Assembly: GCA_034440575.1 (NCBI GenBank)
Contig: JAOTOL010001068.1
Span: 28,501-92,500, forward strand
From: Imbricaverruca yamaguchii
Lineage: Eukaryota > Arthropoda > Thecostraca > Neoverrucidae
DNA length: 64,000 nt
Direction: 5' to 3'
The position numbers and the translations under genes are program-made. Below are positions 46,201 through 59,185 of the stretch, piece after piece (the stretch's first letter is position 1; every line of letters starts with the position of its first letter). Below the pieces are notes generated by a model that did no database searches, was not told the origin of the DNA, and worked only from the letters and a program-made list of their open reading frames with translations.

Positions 46201-48724
46201 AGTCTGCGGTCCATGCAGAAGTGCTTGGGCTGCGAAACAAACGATCTTTATCAGTTTCCGTCCTCAGATTGACTACGAGCGAGGAAACAAGATAAACTGA
46301 GACCACAAAAAGTCGAGAAGATGTAACACGCGCTCTGGAGGGCCTCTGAAAATTACACGACCTGGAGAGGGGGGATTCTGCCCCCCTCTTCGAACTCGAT
46401 ATTTTTCGGCAAATTTCCGTTTTCTTTATTTAAACAACGCGCTGGTCATTTCTAAGCAGGCGCGCAACATTGTTGCGTATATCAACCAGTAAAATGTGCA
46501 GTTATGTACAACAAACCTGATGGGTGAGCCGATTTCGCCTCCCCCTCCAGGGCGGGTGTTAAGGATTTCAACAACCCAGCACCTTCCAACTTCCTTCAGA
46601 GTACGACCACCACAAGCTGATCAAAATTAAACATGGTATTATGATGTGATGCAAATCTGGGCTGCGTGTACCGGAAAATAGCTGAATGAAAGCACCACAT
46701 GTATGTTAGAATAGTCATGGTTTGATACACATATCCAGCATAAAACACTTGAATTGCAAAGTATTTCGGTCCTCAAAACACGCGTGAGAACAGTACGCAC
46801 ATTGATATAATGATGTCCGTAAGAGACATCACGTGAGACCTAATGCAGTACTCACGTAGTACGTAGCGGGCAGGTCAACGCAGTGCTCTATGGGCTGAAG
46901 GTCACGGCGTATGGCCAGTCGCTGCTTGAAAGGCAGGAAACAGGTGTGCGGCACCGGGGATCCGCCCCAGTCCATCTCCAGTCCCACCTGCGTCAGGTTA
47001 GGTCACTGGTCACCCGGAACATGTCACAGAGGCGGCATACACCAGGGGATCTCCCTCGCTTAAAGGCAGCGGCCATACATTGCATGCCCCCAGTCAGGTC
47101 AGGGGCTGCTAAGCTGGGCAGCTCGTCTGAAATGTTCACATGGCAGGTGAGTTCAGAACACGATATCTGGGTTTCACTTGCGATGGCCCAAGTCAGGGCG
47201 GGTAAAACCTTTTCATATTCACGGCCGATCGGAGTGAGCAGCAGTCGGGGTGTACGGTGGGGTGGGGTGGGGTGGCGGCACGATGCCCGCCACGCGCAGC
47301 TGATGTGGGCACCGCTGCACACCAGCCGGCACGGGACGACACGACTCGACAGCCGCGGCCGGTGCAGGTAGCCTATCAGCTCGTCGTCTCATGTGTCGAT
47401 TTGGTGACGGTATATCAACGGCAGTGTTCAAATGGGGCCTCACTGAGCACCTCCATACACGTACAGGCCCTTTACGTAGAACCGGGAAACCTCCGCTTCG
47501 GTCCGGACCGTCTCCTGACTTGGGGGGCTCTTCATCGGCCTGATGATCGCTGTTCGCCGGGGGCCTTTCAACGATACGGGGCCCGTGTCGACCTAGAAGC
47601 CCTTCATGTTGGCCCAGCCCAGAGGCCTCGTTATCTGCTCGAAGGCACTCTCCGTTGCATCGGGGTCCGCTTCATTGGCCCGGAACATTCTCCTTCAGCC
47701 CGGGTCCCATTTCGTCGGTATAAGGACCCTTCACATCGAGCCAGAGGGCCTTTGAGGGTCACCTGTTCCTACGCCTCGAGGGCCCCTCAGACCTTCTAGG
47801 GGCGGCTGCACCTTCACCCCCAGGCTATGCTACTGGCCGGAGGTGGGGAGGGAAATGCGAGGCACGTGGCGGTTCACACGCACGGCTACCGCACAGCTGC
47901 TCGGCGCAGTACTGATATTCAGTGTTCGGTGCGCAATACGATAAGTATCCGGTCTGGGCCGCCGGGGCCACCGCTGAGCAATGACACAGCGACACAGCAT
48001 AGTGGCTCAGTACCACTGACACCGTGATGGCGCATCCGGGTCCACTTCGCAATTACGCGGAGGCAGGACGAAAACAATCCGCTGGAGGAAAGTTACGCCA
48101 CGCCCTTTGAGGAGCCGATGGTCGATTATGAACAACTCAGCCGTAGTTTTGCAAAAAAAACCAACACGATATCGGCACGCCAGTCACGCTCGTTGATGGC
48201 CGCGTTTTGGTTAATGTGTTGCAAGTGAAGTGTCGTATTGCGGTGGCAAAAACAAGCATCAGCCATGTAAGCCATATAATCAGGAATCGACAAAGCTGCC
48301 AATGCAATGTCAGCACAGATCTGGAAACTGATCTTTGGTTCGAGTGGCGGGAGGTTCGAGGGGACGGTGAGGGATCTTTGGTTCGAGGGGAGGGTGATGT
48401 CAAAAAAAGCAAACTCGTGTTTTAAAGTGTGTAAATATGCATGGATAACGGCTATTGATGAGTTGCGTCAAAGCCAATCCAGGAAGTCTGTCTGCGGGAG
48501 AAAAACCAGCTTCTAATAGGCGTCGTTTCCCACCCAAATTACGGACGTCCAGGACTGTGATTCTCAGCCTCCGCGACAGGCCGCGGGGCACTCACCTTGC
48601 CGTCGTCGCACTGGTCGGATGCCACCCCCATCTTGACGCCCTGTTTGTCGTCGCGGAGGTTGGCGGGCAGCACCACGAACGCCGCCGCGCTGCCCAGCAG
48701 CAGCGGCAGCAGGCGGACGGCCAT
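38554..48724 (-). CDS. TP53I13: TP53I13-like protein (DUF3105 family), complete
   Basis: Six exons on the minus strand join in frame: 48724-48596, 46987-46856, 46229-46174, 42671-42593, 41804-41676 and 38787-38554, with GT-AG borders, for 252 residues. The first exon gives a signal-peptide-like start ([20 protein letters not shown]). Family motifs follow: [57 protein letters not shown] and [11 protein letters not shown], then [12 protein letters not shown]. These belong to the DUF3105 domain of animal TP53I13, a p53-induced secretory or membrane protein of uncertain biochemical role. No transmembrane segment follows the domain, unlike the longer vertebrate protein, so this form should be secreted. 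Introns hold an I-type LINE, dispersed-repeat fragments and the 41-bp array that overlaps the exon 5 donor. Confidence 0.93.
38788..39109. other. TP53I13 intron 5, non-repetitive part
   Basis: Between exon 6 and the 41-bp array. Nothing was recognised. Confidence 0.5.
39110..41700 (-). repeat. 41-bp minisatellite seeded on the TP53I13 exon 5 donor
   Basis: About 63 units with period 41, containing CGGCTCCGGAGACAGCACCA and GACACGGTGGCCACCACACA. One irregular stretch lies at 40908-40945. On the minus strand each unit resembles the end of exon 5 plus its donor: GAGCGG/GTAAGTGGTGTCC in the gene, GAGCCG/GTGTGTGGTGGCC in most units, GTATGTGG in some. A hand alignment of 32 bases shows 7 mismatches. 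All six frames are open, giving spurious products of up to 607 residues. Confidence 0.93.
41676..41804 (-). CDS. TP53I13: TP53I13-like exon 5
   Basis: 43 codons between GGCGGCAG and GTAAGT. It encodes [11 protein letters not shown] to ELSLER. Its last 17 or so bases are part of the 41-bp minisatellite unit. Confidence 0.94.
41805..42592. other. TP53I13 intron 4
   Basis: From GTACGT (minus) to GGCGGCAG. No element was recognised. A short CGAGACGAAAGCC duplication occurs at 41961-42010. Confidence 0.6.
42593..42671 (-). CDS. TP53I13: TP53I13-like exon 4
   Basis: 79 bases between GTTTCAG and GTACGT. It completes the split Phe and encodes [20 protein letters not shown] then WLHNVE. Confidence 0.93.
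42672..43159. other. TP53I13 intron 3, part next to exon 4
   Basis: No gene was recognised. GGTGTAGTGTCCAC occurs twice near 42828-42873. Confidence 0.4.
43160..43244. repeat. (TA)n tract at a LINE 3' end
   Basis: About 38 TA units immediately next to the 3' end of the minus-strand LINE; on that strand they follow TTTTTAAC. It may be the element's simple-sequence tail, later expanded. Confidence 0.9.
43245..45480 (-). mobile_element. Decayed I-type non-LTR retrotransposon (RT and RNase H)
   Basis: Minus strand, in broken frames. The RT region at 45300-44880 has [42 protein letters not shown] and GVPQ followed by a stop. The catalytic box is altered to FIDN where FVDD or YADD is expected. 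RNase H lies at 44080-43690, with YTDGSR and [20 protein letters not shown]. After it comes [14 protein letters not shown] and a CAKC...HHVLISCP cysteine-histidine motif, typical of I/Jockey-group elements. Several stops and frameshifts show it is dead. It lies in a TP53I13 intron in the same orientation as the gene. Confidence 0.88.
45481..46173. other. TP53I13 intron 3, part next to exon 3
   Basis: GC-rich with a (GGT)n run at 45600-45617. The left end may include more of the LINE. No other coding signal was recognised. Confidence 0.4.
46174..46229 (-). CDS. TP53I13: TP53I13-like exon 3
   Basis: 56 bases between TTTCGCAG and GTAAGT. It encodes [18 protein letters not shown] and two bases of a split Phe codon. 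Confidence 0.92.
46315..46400 (-). repeat. Fragment of the dispersed repeat (minus)
   Basis: Reverse-complemented, TTTCAGAGGCCCTCCAGAGC with a flanking GGGGGCAGAATCC parallels the right end at 25.91-25.98 kb. About 70 bases are alignable. Confidence 0.6.
46520..46565 (+). repeat. Second fragment of the dispersed repeat
   Basis: GGTGAGCCGATTTCGCCTCC followed by CCCTCCAGGGCGGGTGTTAA resembles the fragment at 28.95 kb. Both 46-kb fragments lie in the intron between TP53I13 exons 2 and 3, in opposite orientations. Confidence 0.5.
46856..46987 (-). CDS. TP53I13: TP53I13-like exon 2
   Basis: 44 codons between CTGACGCAG and GTGAGT. It encodes [15 protein letters not shown] and the EHCVDLP segment, with two cysteines. 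Confidence 0.85.
46988..48595. other. TP53I13 intron 1
   Basis: No element was recognised with certainty. From about 47430 to 47800 words such as GGGCCCTTCA, TTCATTGGCCCGG and CTTCAGCCCGGG recur at roughly 20-22 base spacing, suggesting a very old minisatellite. At 48340-48395 ATCTTTGGTTCGAGTGGCGG and ATCTTTGGTTCGAGGGGAGG form a short duplication. Confidence 0.4.
48596..48724 (-). CDS. TP53I13: TP53I13-like exon 1 (signal peptide)
   Basis: 43 codons from ATG to AAG/GTGAGT. Hydrophobic residues 4-20 form a signal peptide. Confidence 0.8.
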
Positions 48725-48978
48725 CGCTACCGGGCGCGGCAGTGTCGTCAGCCTCACCACCGCCGACCGTCTGCGGTGACACTGACGCGGACGGCAGTCA
48801 GTGGGCGGGGCGTGACGGCGGTGTGGCGCGCAGGTACCCTGGCGCACTGCCGTCTTCAGACAAACCCAAACAAACCGTGCAAGGGACAAGGTGTGGCACC
48901 TCAGAAACGCACACACTTGTTGAGTGTGCATTATCATTGCAGATACATATACATATGCGGATGTGTACATGCATACAC

Positions 48979-49230
<252 letters not shown>

Positions 49231-49239
49231 CAGACATCC

Positions 49240-50274
49240 ACAATACAGTGCTCACAAATATCTTCTATGTTGCTTTTGGCCCCACTGGTAGACCAGACAC
49301 AGCCTGTTCAAGAGGTTTCAAAACAGCTGGCCACAAATCGAACCCAGAGTGCAAGGCACCAGATGGCCAGACCTTCACTGAACTCAGGCAGATGGAAGCT
49401 CGTTCCAAGTCGCTCAAATACCTGGCCCTCCAATGAGACTGGCAGCTGCAAGCAGGATACAAAAAGCTCCTTGTGCTCTACATAGCATTCCTTGGCAGAT
49501 GAGACAAGAACACCACCATCAATTACATCAACCAGATTTTTACATTTTGTGCCAATATTCTTTTCTGAAAAAGGTTAGGTTATGTTAGGCTAGGTTTTTC
49601 ATGTTCAAATTGTTCAGAAAATAAAAGTTGCTTTATTTTTTCCCACATTTGGCAAAGGTTGGACATTCTATGCTTGGCTACATTTCCCATAAACATTCTA
49701 ATTTTAATTGAAGATTAACCCCTTGAAGATACATTCATGGTATTACTTTGCTCACCAACTGGAAAGATGCAGTTACACCATAAATGAGTAGTCCCATCAT
49801 ATTAACCACTTTAAGAAATGGATCATTACAGATATTGACATACTGTAGCTATGCTTCATGAGATATTGATTCTAACCTCCCTGTCATGAAAAATATTGAA
49901 TTAAATAAACCACAAAACATGTCTGTGTTATGTTAGGCTCATCAATGTTGTGAGGTCTTTCAAACATGGATTTTCAGGAAAAAAGAATGTTTGAACGTTT
50001 CTTGGATATTTTTTGTTTTTGAAAGAGATATTAGGCTGTTAGATAAGCTTAGGCTATGTTATGCTATACTTACTTTGAAACGTTATTTTGCATGCTGTTA
50101 GCTAACTCTAAGACCCATCTTTGGCATTATTTTCCTGTTCAATGAAAAGTAAGCATTTGCAAAGGAAATTAACAATCACATAAGTTTTGTGATGCTCATA
50201 AACATTGCATTGAAAGAGGAGTTCCAATACTTCATCAACCACCTTAACATTCAGCCTGGGGGTAGGGGAAACCT
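49240..50274. other. CpG-depleted intergenic block, no gene seen
   Basis: About 1 kb with only five or six CpGs by hand count. Short CCTAACC/GGTTAGG words occur (GGTTAGGTTATGTTAGGCTA near 49572). No coding exon was recognised. Confidence 0.5.
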
Positions 50275-51175
50275 GCCCACCCTTCTGGCTTTTTCATACA
50301 CAACTCAAGATTTTACTGGTCAATATATGCAATTTTTATATACCTGCTTCAAAATGACTGGCACATTGTTTAAGGCAAGAAAAATGGAAATCTGTGAAAC
50401 GAAATTTGAGTTAGGGGCTGTTGAAGTAAAAAAAAGGTCAAACCACAAAAATTAGTGCTGATGTGCTTCTTGTATATTGTCAAAAGTAAAGTGTGCTTAG
50501 CAATGCTAGCAACTTGTTTAATGTATATTGTTATGCTATATAGATTCAAAGTCATGCTAGGTCACCAAGGTCAAGTCAGGTCAAGTTCATGACAGGTTAA
50601 TGGAACCAAACTTGGTCAACTGGAATGTCATTATAAATGCAAATAACTCATGTGATTCATGCCATTTTGCATGTTACTCCCTACACATCCTGAAAACTAC
50701 TGTTTGTCATTGTGTACTTAATTAAGCCTTTCCATACTTTATTCATGTATTTCAATCCTTTCTTTGATAAGTTGATTGTGAAGAGCCACCCAACATAGCA
50801 GTTGGGTGGGTGGCCTGGTTCCAGTAACTGTATCAGGTAATGACCTGATAAATTACTGCTATATAGGTGACCTGAGGTCAGATGCCAGGTCTAGCATTTG
50901 TATTACATCATTAGTAATGTCCAAAACATCATTTCTGCCCATTTTGGAGCTTTCAAACATGATCATCTCCATAACAATCACAAGCCAAGCCACACAAAAC
51001 AAGAACATTTTGACATACATGACCTCAATTGACATTGGAGACATTGACCTAAGATCATGAAATTTGCACACAATGGAGTTCACTACCGTACTCATCCACC
51101 CTGAAAATTTTCTTGCTCCAGCTTTAATAGGAGCTGAGCTGAGATCTTACAGGGGGCAGAATTCAGACCTGAAAA
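50275..51175 (+). repeat. Dispersed repeat family, copy 2 (CpG-depleted)
   Basis: Second long copy of the 25.1-26.0 kb repeat in the same orientation. Matching landmarks are TAATGGAACCAAACTTGGTC, TACTCCCTACACATCC and CATTAGTAATGTCCAA. CpGs of copy 1 appear here mostly as TpG or CpA, as in GTCGCCGAGGTC becoming GTCACCAAGGTC. Confidence 0.8.
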
Positions 51176-51204
51176 GAACACCTGAAAAATCCAACTTGAA
51201 GGAA

Positions 51205-51344
51205 ACCAAAACTAACCTAACCTAACCAAACCATCTTGTTTTCTTTATTCAGACAAATCATGTGCAAATTTTGTACCAAAACTAACCTAACCTAACCAAA
51301 CCATCTTGTTTTCTTTATTCAGACAAATCATGTGCAAATTTTGT
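51205..51344. repeat. Perfect 70-bp tandem duplication
   Basis: Two identical copies start at 51205 and 51275 (ACCAAAACTAACCTAACC and GACAAATCATGTGCAAATTT in each). Identity over 70 bases implies a recent event or an assembly duplication. Confidence 0.93.
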
Positions 51345-51375
51345 CTTGTGAACACCTTAAAGCACACTAACATTC

Positions 51376-52440
51376 ACTTTGGTCCCAGGGACGTTTAGAT
51401 GCCATCTGGCTGGTGGGCTCTTGCCACAAAAGGCACACCATGTGCACCTGATCCTCGAGCGCCCTATCCAAAAACCTGTCTATCTTGATATTTTCTTCTT
51501 TGCTGTTCTTCATTCATTGCGTCTTTCTACCAACAAGTAAATACCCACGTAAGTGGGTTGGGCATGTGGAAACAAGCGGCTGCCGAATGTGACGCAAACA
51601 AATACCAATGAACCGAAGTCGTTTTGCTCTGAAGAGCATTAAAAAATGAGATGCTAGAATACATCGATAATCCTAGTGGATCCTAGATCACTTCTACACA
51701 GAACAATGACCGAATATCTCAGCAACTACCTCTGGCCAGCCACCCGCAGCTGTCCCCAAACATGTCTCGGATATGAAAATAGTAAAGCACCTCTTGACAG
51801 AAGTTACGAGAAATGAATGAATGTGCAAAACTAGAGCATAGATAGCAACATTAAGGTATCAAAATGAACATGAATTTGTCCAACTTCGATTACTCACCCA
51901 CGCATGCAAGAAAGCGAACAGCAAACTCTCAGATCCACCAAAGTTCTCGGTTCCGTTTTCTTTCTTTACCACGGTATCCCCTTGCTCTGGCCCCGTTGGC
52001 GCCGGTCCTTTCCTACAAGTTACAGCCCTAAGAACGGGGAAGCACGTCCGCGTGGACGAAAAGAAAGGTGAGTGATATATGTTTTCCTCAAGCATCCTAA
52101 CGTTTCTGAAGTTCCCAAATCTAAACTGACATTCAAAGCCCTTGAGTACATCAGTAACAAATACGTGAAATAGAACCTAGGGAGGGGGGGTATCCGAACA
52201 GTTCTGTTTACCGAACACTTGCATTTGCAAGTCTCGTGCCACGTTCAGCACGTGAATAACAAAAAAGATAGCTGTATTCGTACAGAATCAACCCTTTTCT
52301 TTGGAAATACATGGCATTGATCACACAATTATATCAATCCGTCATAGACAGATACATGGGCCCTTGGGCACAGTTTTCAGGATTTTGAAGGCGCTGCTAA
52401 GTAAGTGCTAAGGGGGTGACCTCAGATTTCGCTTTGCATT
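51376..52440. other. CpG-normal island between depleted blocks; possible TMEM230 5' region
   Basis: CpG frequency returns to that of the wider window. GAAAAGAAAG/GTGAGT at about 52060-52075 is a good donor that could end a non-coding first exon of TMEM230, which is inference only. No coding exon was recognised. Confidence 0.35.
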
Positions 52441-52779
52441 TACACAGCCGTTTTATGGGCTTGTAATAAAATGCAGCTACAGTGAAACCTTGTGAATGTT
52501 GTGTGTGTATTGAATGTTGTATTTGCTCATGGAGGTTTTCAGCAAACAGGCTAATTTCTGAGTGGCCCCAAACTGAACAGTAGTGTTTGGAAAAGTGTAT
52601 GTGTAGGTGTGTCTGTTGACCTGTGCTGGGAAGTCTTTCTCTGCCCCCTCCCTTGGTTTTTCTGGTGATGCTGAAAAGAATGGCAGGATGTTGCAGGGTG
52701 CCAAAATTGGCATACCTTTTCCATGTCAGTTTGACAGGTACAGGTATGAAAATTGTGAGGTCAGATCATCATGGTCATC

Positions 52780-53533
52780 AACAAAATAGACTCAAATTAC
52801 AGACCAAGGAAGCCAGGAAGAAGGCACTGAGAATTATTGGGGCAATAAATAGGAATGTATTATACAGAAGTGAAGAGGTCATCAGAAAGCTTTACCATAC
52901 ATATGTCAGGCCACATTTATAATACTGTGTCCAAGCATGGTCTCCTAGTTATGAAGAGATTGTTGGCTTTTAGAGAGAGAGTACAAAATATGGCTACAAA
53001 AATGGTTAATGGTATAAGTGGTGTATGCAACCTAGCATATGAGGAAAGATTGAAAGAAATTGAATGTTTTCACCTGCATATAGAAGACTGACAGGAGATC
53101 TCATTGAAATTGAGTATGTTTTCACTTAGATATAGAAGGCTGAGAGAAGATCTCATCGAGGTCTTTAAACTTGTCCATAGTCTGGAGAGGGATATCTTGG
53201 AGAAATGTTTGAATTGAACAGAAATTAATGCAATCAGGGGTCATAAATTCAAAATTGAAGTTAACCACAGCAGAACAAGGCTAAGGCAGACTTTCTTCAC
53301 CAACAGGGTAGTGGAACACTGGAACCAGCTGCCAGAAAACATTGTCAGTAGCAGCACATTGAACATCTTTAAAAACAGCATAGACAATCATTATAAGAAT
53401 ATAGGGCTTGCTTTTCAGTATTACAGGGAGGGCTGATTGACAGATTTGGTGGGCATCTGGTTCAGTGCACAGAGTGCAACCAAGAAGGGCCCTTGTGGCT
53501 CATAGTTGCACTAATCTTTTATGTCTATGTCTT
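52780..53533 (+). mobile_element. CR1/L2-like LINE, 3' part, decayed
   Basis: Broken frames read KARKALRIIGAINRN-like, HTYVRPHL, LERVQNMATKMV-like, YEERLKEIE, DLIEVFKLVHSLER, AIRGHKFKI and VEHWNQLPENIVSSSTLNIF. This is the typical region after the RT catalytic core in Jockey/CR1-group elements. Stops and frameshifts are present. It ends with GTGCAACCAAGAAGGGCCC and TTTTATGTCTATGTC. Confidence 0.85.
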
Positions 53534-53912
53534 TATGAGATCTTTAAATTTGTCCATGGTCTGGAGAAGGGATATCTCAGGGAAACATTTGAATTTAGCA
53601 GAAATGATGCAATTAGAGGTCATCAATTCAAAATTAAAGTCAACCACAGCAGGACAAGTTTAACACAGTCTTTCTTCATCAACAGCGTAACATACTGCTG
53701 GAACCAGCCACCAGAAACCATTGTCAGTTGCAGCACATTGAACATCTTTTAAAAACAGCATAGACAGCCATAAGAATACAGGGTTTGCTTGTCAGTATTC
53801 CAGGGAGGGCTGATTGCTAGATTTGGTGGGAAGCTGGCTGAGTGTCCAGACTGCAACCAAGAAAGGTTTTTTTGGCTTATAGTTGCACTGATCTTTTATG
53901 TCTATGCCCTTG
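53534..53912 (+). mobile_element. Second, shorter copy of the same LINE 3' end
   Basis: Begins directly after the 3' end of the previous copy with GAGATCTTTAAATTTGTCC. It encodes EIFKFVHGLEKG, AIRGHQFKI and STLNIF and ends in the same GTGCAACC-like and TTTTATGTCTATG sequence. A tandem duplication or an insertion at the first copy's tail could explain it. Confidence 0.85.
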
Positions 53913-54972
53913 CTAGATAATATTTTGGTTATATGTGCAATGTTTATATGTGCACTCAATCTGTTGGAGAATGGAAAATTCGCACAACCAAAATTCTGGA
54001 AATCAAAGTGAGTGGACCTTTTCCTTTTTCCAAAATGAACTCCCCAGAGTCCAAAACATGATACCAGTTGTGACCTTAAAAACCCCATTGTGATGTCACT
54101 TTTAGGGAAAAATGGGGAGGGCTACTCATCACATGTTTTCTGATGACACCTCTTGTTTTGTAAGATGTTTAGTTTGGAAATTAGATGAGGGCATATCATG
54201 ACCCCCTCCTCCAGAGATGGCTTGTGAGGATTTGATCAGATAGATGGGTTAAACAGGTGTGTTGAATTCCAAACACAGACTAATTTATTAATATGCTTTT
54301 CAGGACCAAAAGAGTTCACTTGGCAGGGGCAGATCCAGTATTTATCACTGGTGAATGGGCACGTTTCCTCACTGGGGCACCTTCAGCATAGCAATTTGTG
54401 AAGTGGAAGATGGGTATACTCAAGCATACTGAAGGGGCACCTTTTTGTCCCCAGCAGGTTCACTTTTTTTCTGTGAGAGATGAGTTTGTGGCTAATAAAT
54501 TTGTTGAGCATACAATTGGGAGAAGGTACCTGAGCCTTCCTGAGTTACTACCCTGGAGAAAAATGTTACATGAATAGCCATTCCACAGTATTATAAAATT
54601 GTTGTCTAATTATGTCTTTAGTCTGTTGATACATGCAATCACTAATGTTACAGGAGTCTCAGTGAAATGTATGCTCATCATTTTTCAGTATTTCATTGCT
54701 GATGTGAACATGACTGAATGAATATCAAGATCCTTTTTGTTTATGTTAAAGAAGAGAAGTTTCAACGCCTAAAACATACACATTTATTAGCTGGAAGCAT
54801 TCCTTTGGGAAGGTATGCAGGTTTTGACAAAAACACAGATACTTAAAATGTATGATTACAACAATTTAGCAATGTTTGTCAACCACTTTAGCAACGTGTA
54901 CCAATGTACTCAACACCAGCATACCTACTATGAACACTGTCCAAATCTGAGTATGACATTGTATTGGCACAG
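53913..54972. other. CpG-poor spacer upstream of the first TMEM230 coding exon
   Basis: AT-rich, with no gene or element recognised. If TMEM230 has a non-coding first exon further upstream, this is intron. Confidence 0.4.
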
Positions 54973-57150
<2,178 letters not shown>

Positions 57151-58888
57151 GGCCTGCCGCCAACGCTGCGCGCCGCACACCCTCGGGCGGTGCTGTGCTG
57201 CCGGGGCACGCGCCGCTAGGTGTACAGGGCACGACGAATCAGCGCCGACATCCGCTGACTGGCGGTGGACACATTCTAAACGTCAGCGCGGGTCCGTTGT
57301 CCCCCGCCAGACAGAAACGGCAGCCTGCTTCATAGCATACAGTGTTTTGCGTGTTTGTGTGCCATTGGTTGGTGAGGTGTGTACTGACAATTAAGATAGA
57401 TGGCGTTCAAAATGTGGTGGTCTCGAAGTGTCGGATGGCGCTACATGCGAGCTGGTCGGGCAGGAAACGCTCAGTCGCGTCGTTACCTGCCAACCAGAAA
57501 TTGCTCCTACGCGTTGCTTGCGCAGGACGAACACGCATCGATGTAGATGCGTGTGCGATAACCGTGCGAGTCAGACGCATCGGTGTGGTCATGGTGTGTC
57601 TCCGTCCAACGCTCAGCTTTTGAGAACCAGGAAAACCAACGACATGGCCTTTCTTCCTGGGCTTCGCATATCAGCTTCACAGTAACATCCGAGGCAAAGG
57701 TTATCGGTTCAATTAAAAATGATATAAGTTAAATCGAAGGTGAGTTTAGATGGTTAATGGTAGATGGAATCAGCCCAATGCATGACCTGGTTTCCTGCCT
57801 AGTTTCCAACTTGTGTTGCCTCGAGGGGGCAGCTACCACGCGTCGATGTACGTTTGCACTCTGAATATGAGCCAATTCGACACCAAACCGATATATCGAC
57901 GTGCATGTTAGCGTACGGAGGCGGATGGGAGATTCCCTGAGTGTTCGTCGCCGTCGCCGCACCTGGTTTGCAGGCAGGATTGCTGATGTCTCGCATGCAC
58001 GCATTCACGCGTGCCCGTGTCGTGTGCGTGTGTACATACTCGCGTTTGCGGTTGTGAGCGGTTGCCGTACATCAGGGGCCGCGCGCGTGCAAAACGCGTC
58101 GCACCATGTTGTCATTGATTAGTGATGCCTGCTCGTGAAATAACGTGCTCGTGAATCGCCTAGTGATTGCTCTCTTGTTTTGTCCTGAACACACACAGCC
58201 AGCGTTATCATTGCCACCTTCGTGCTCGTATGACTGTCGTGTCCGTTTTGACTGTCGGTCGTGTACAGCCAGTGATGCATTTTTCGCTAACATTGGTGGA
58301 GCATACCCCTCACTGAATCATGAATCGACGTCCTCCCCCACGCTTTGACCTTGCACTTGTCGATGATGTTTAGGCAGTCTTCACGCCTCGTGTTTAACAG
58401 TACCGTGTCCGTCACTAGCATGCACATGCTCACTGTTGTAGATAGTGCACCTACATCTTATGCGATTCCAAGCCATACACTAACAGTTGTTGCTAGTGCA
58501 TGCATTGCTCCTCCAATAAACGGTTAAAGTACCACTCCGAGCCATTACTCCAGAATGAGTTTCTAGAAACTGAGTTTAAATTTAAGTGAAATCGTTTTGA
58601 TGGCGAATTTAAACATCCTATGACTTTCTCCACATCGTACACCTAACGACAGACCAGTACTTTAACACTGTACAACACTGAAAACTGAAGCAAAGCACTG
58701 TGACGTGTAGCTGTGTGGCGTGGTGATATATTGCGTTGTGACGCCTGGTGAGGTGGGTTTCCGCCCAGACACTGGGGTGTCGACCATGAGTCGACTGGCC
58801 ACGCGCACGTGGCCTGACTTGCAGCCTCTCGCACAGTTTGTTGTCGCACGGTTTGTTGTGCGTAGCGGACGACTTGTGTGGGGTCAAA
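57151..58888. other. Downstream of TMEM230, no gene seen
   Basis: TMEM230 3' UTR at the left; AATAAA occurs at about 58515. No other coding region or RNA was recognised. Confidence 0.4.
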
Positions 58889-58899
58889 TATCAATCTGT

Positions 58900-59185
58900 T
58901 GTGTTGTATTGTCGGCTGGATGGTTATTGTCTGTGTATTGTGGACTGGATGGGTATTGTCTGTGCATTGTCGGCTGGGTGGGTATTATCTGCGTATTGCT
59001 GGGCGCTGCATGACCTCTGCAGTTGATGCGCCCCTAAACCCCAATAACTAACTAACTAACTATCTGCGTATTGTCTGCACATTGTCGGCTGGATGGTTGT
59101 CTGTGCATTGTCGGCCGTGTGGGTATTATCTATGTACTATCGGCTGGATTGGTATTGCCTGCGCATTGTCGGCTGGGTGGGTTGG
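58900..59185. repeat. 28-29-bp minisatellite interrupted by a SINE tail
   Basis: Units such as TCGGCTGGATGG with GTATTGTCTGTGCATTG recur about nine times. They are split at about 58998-59063 by the SINE tail fragment. Confidence 0.85.
58998..59063 (+). mobile_element. 5'-truncated SINE inserted in a minisatellite
   Basis: GGGCGCTGCATGACCTCTGC, AGTTGATGCGCCCCTAAACC and AATAACTAACTAACTAAC match the tails at 36.93 and 56.7 kb. Array units resume on the right with ATCTGCGTATTG, which also precedes the insert on the left and is a plausible target duplication. Confidence 0.7.
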
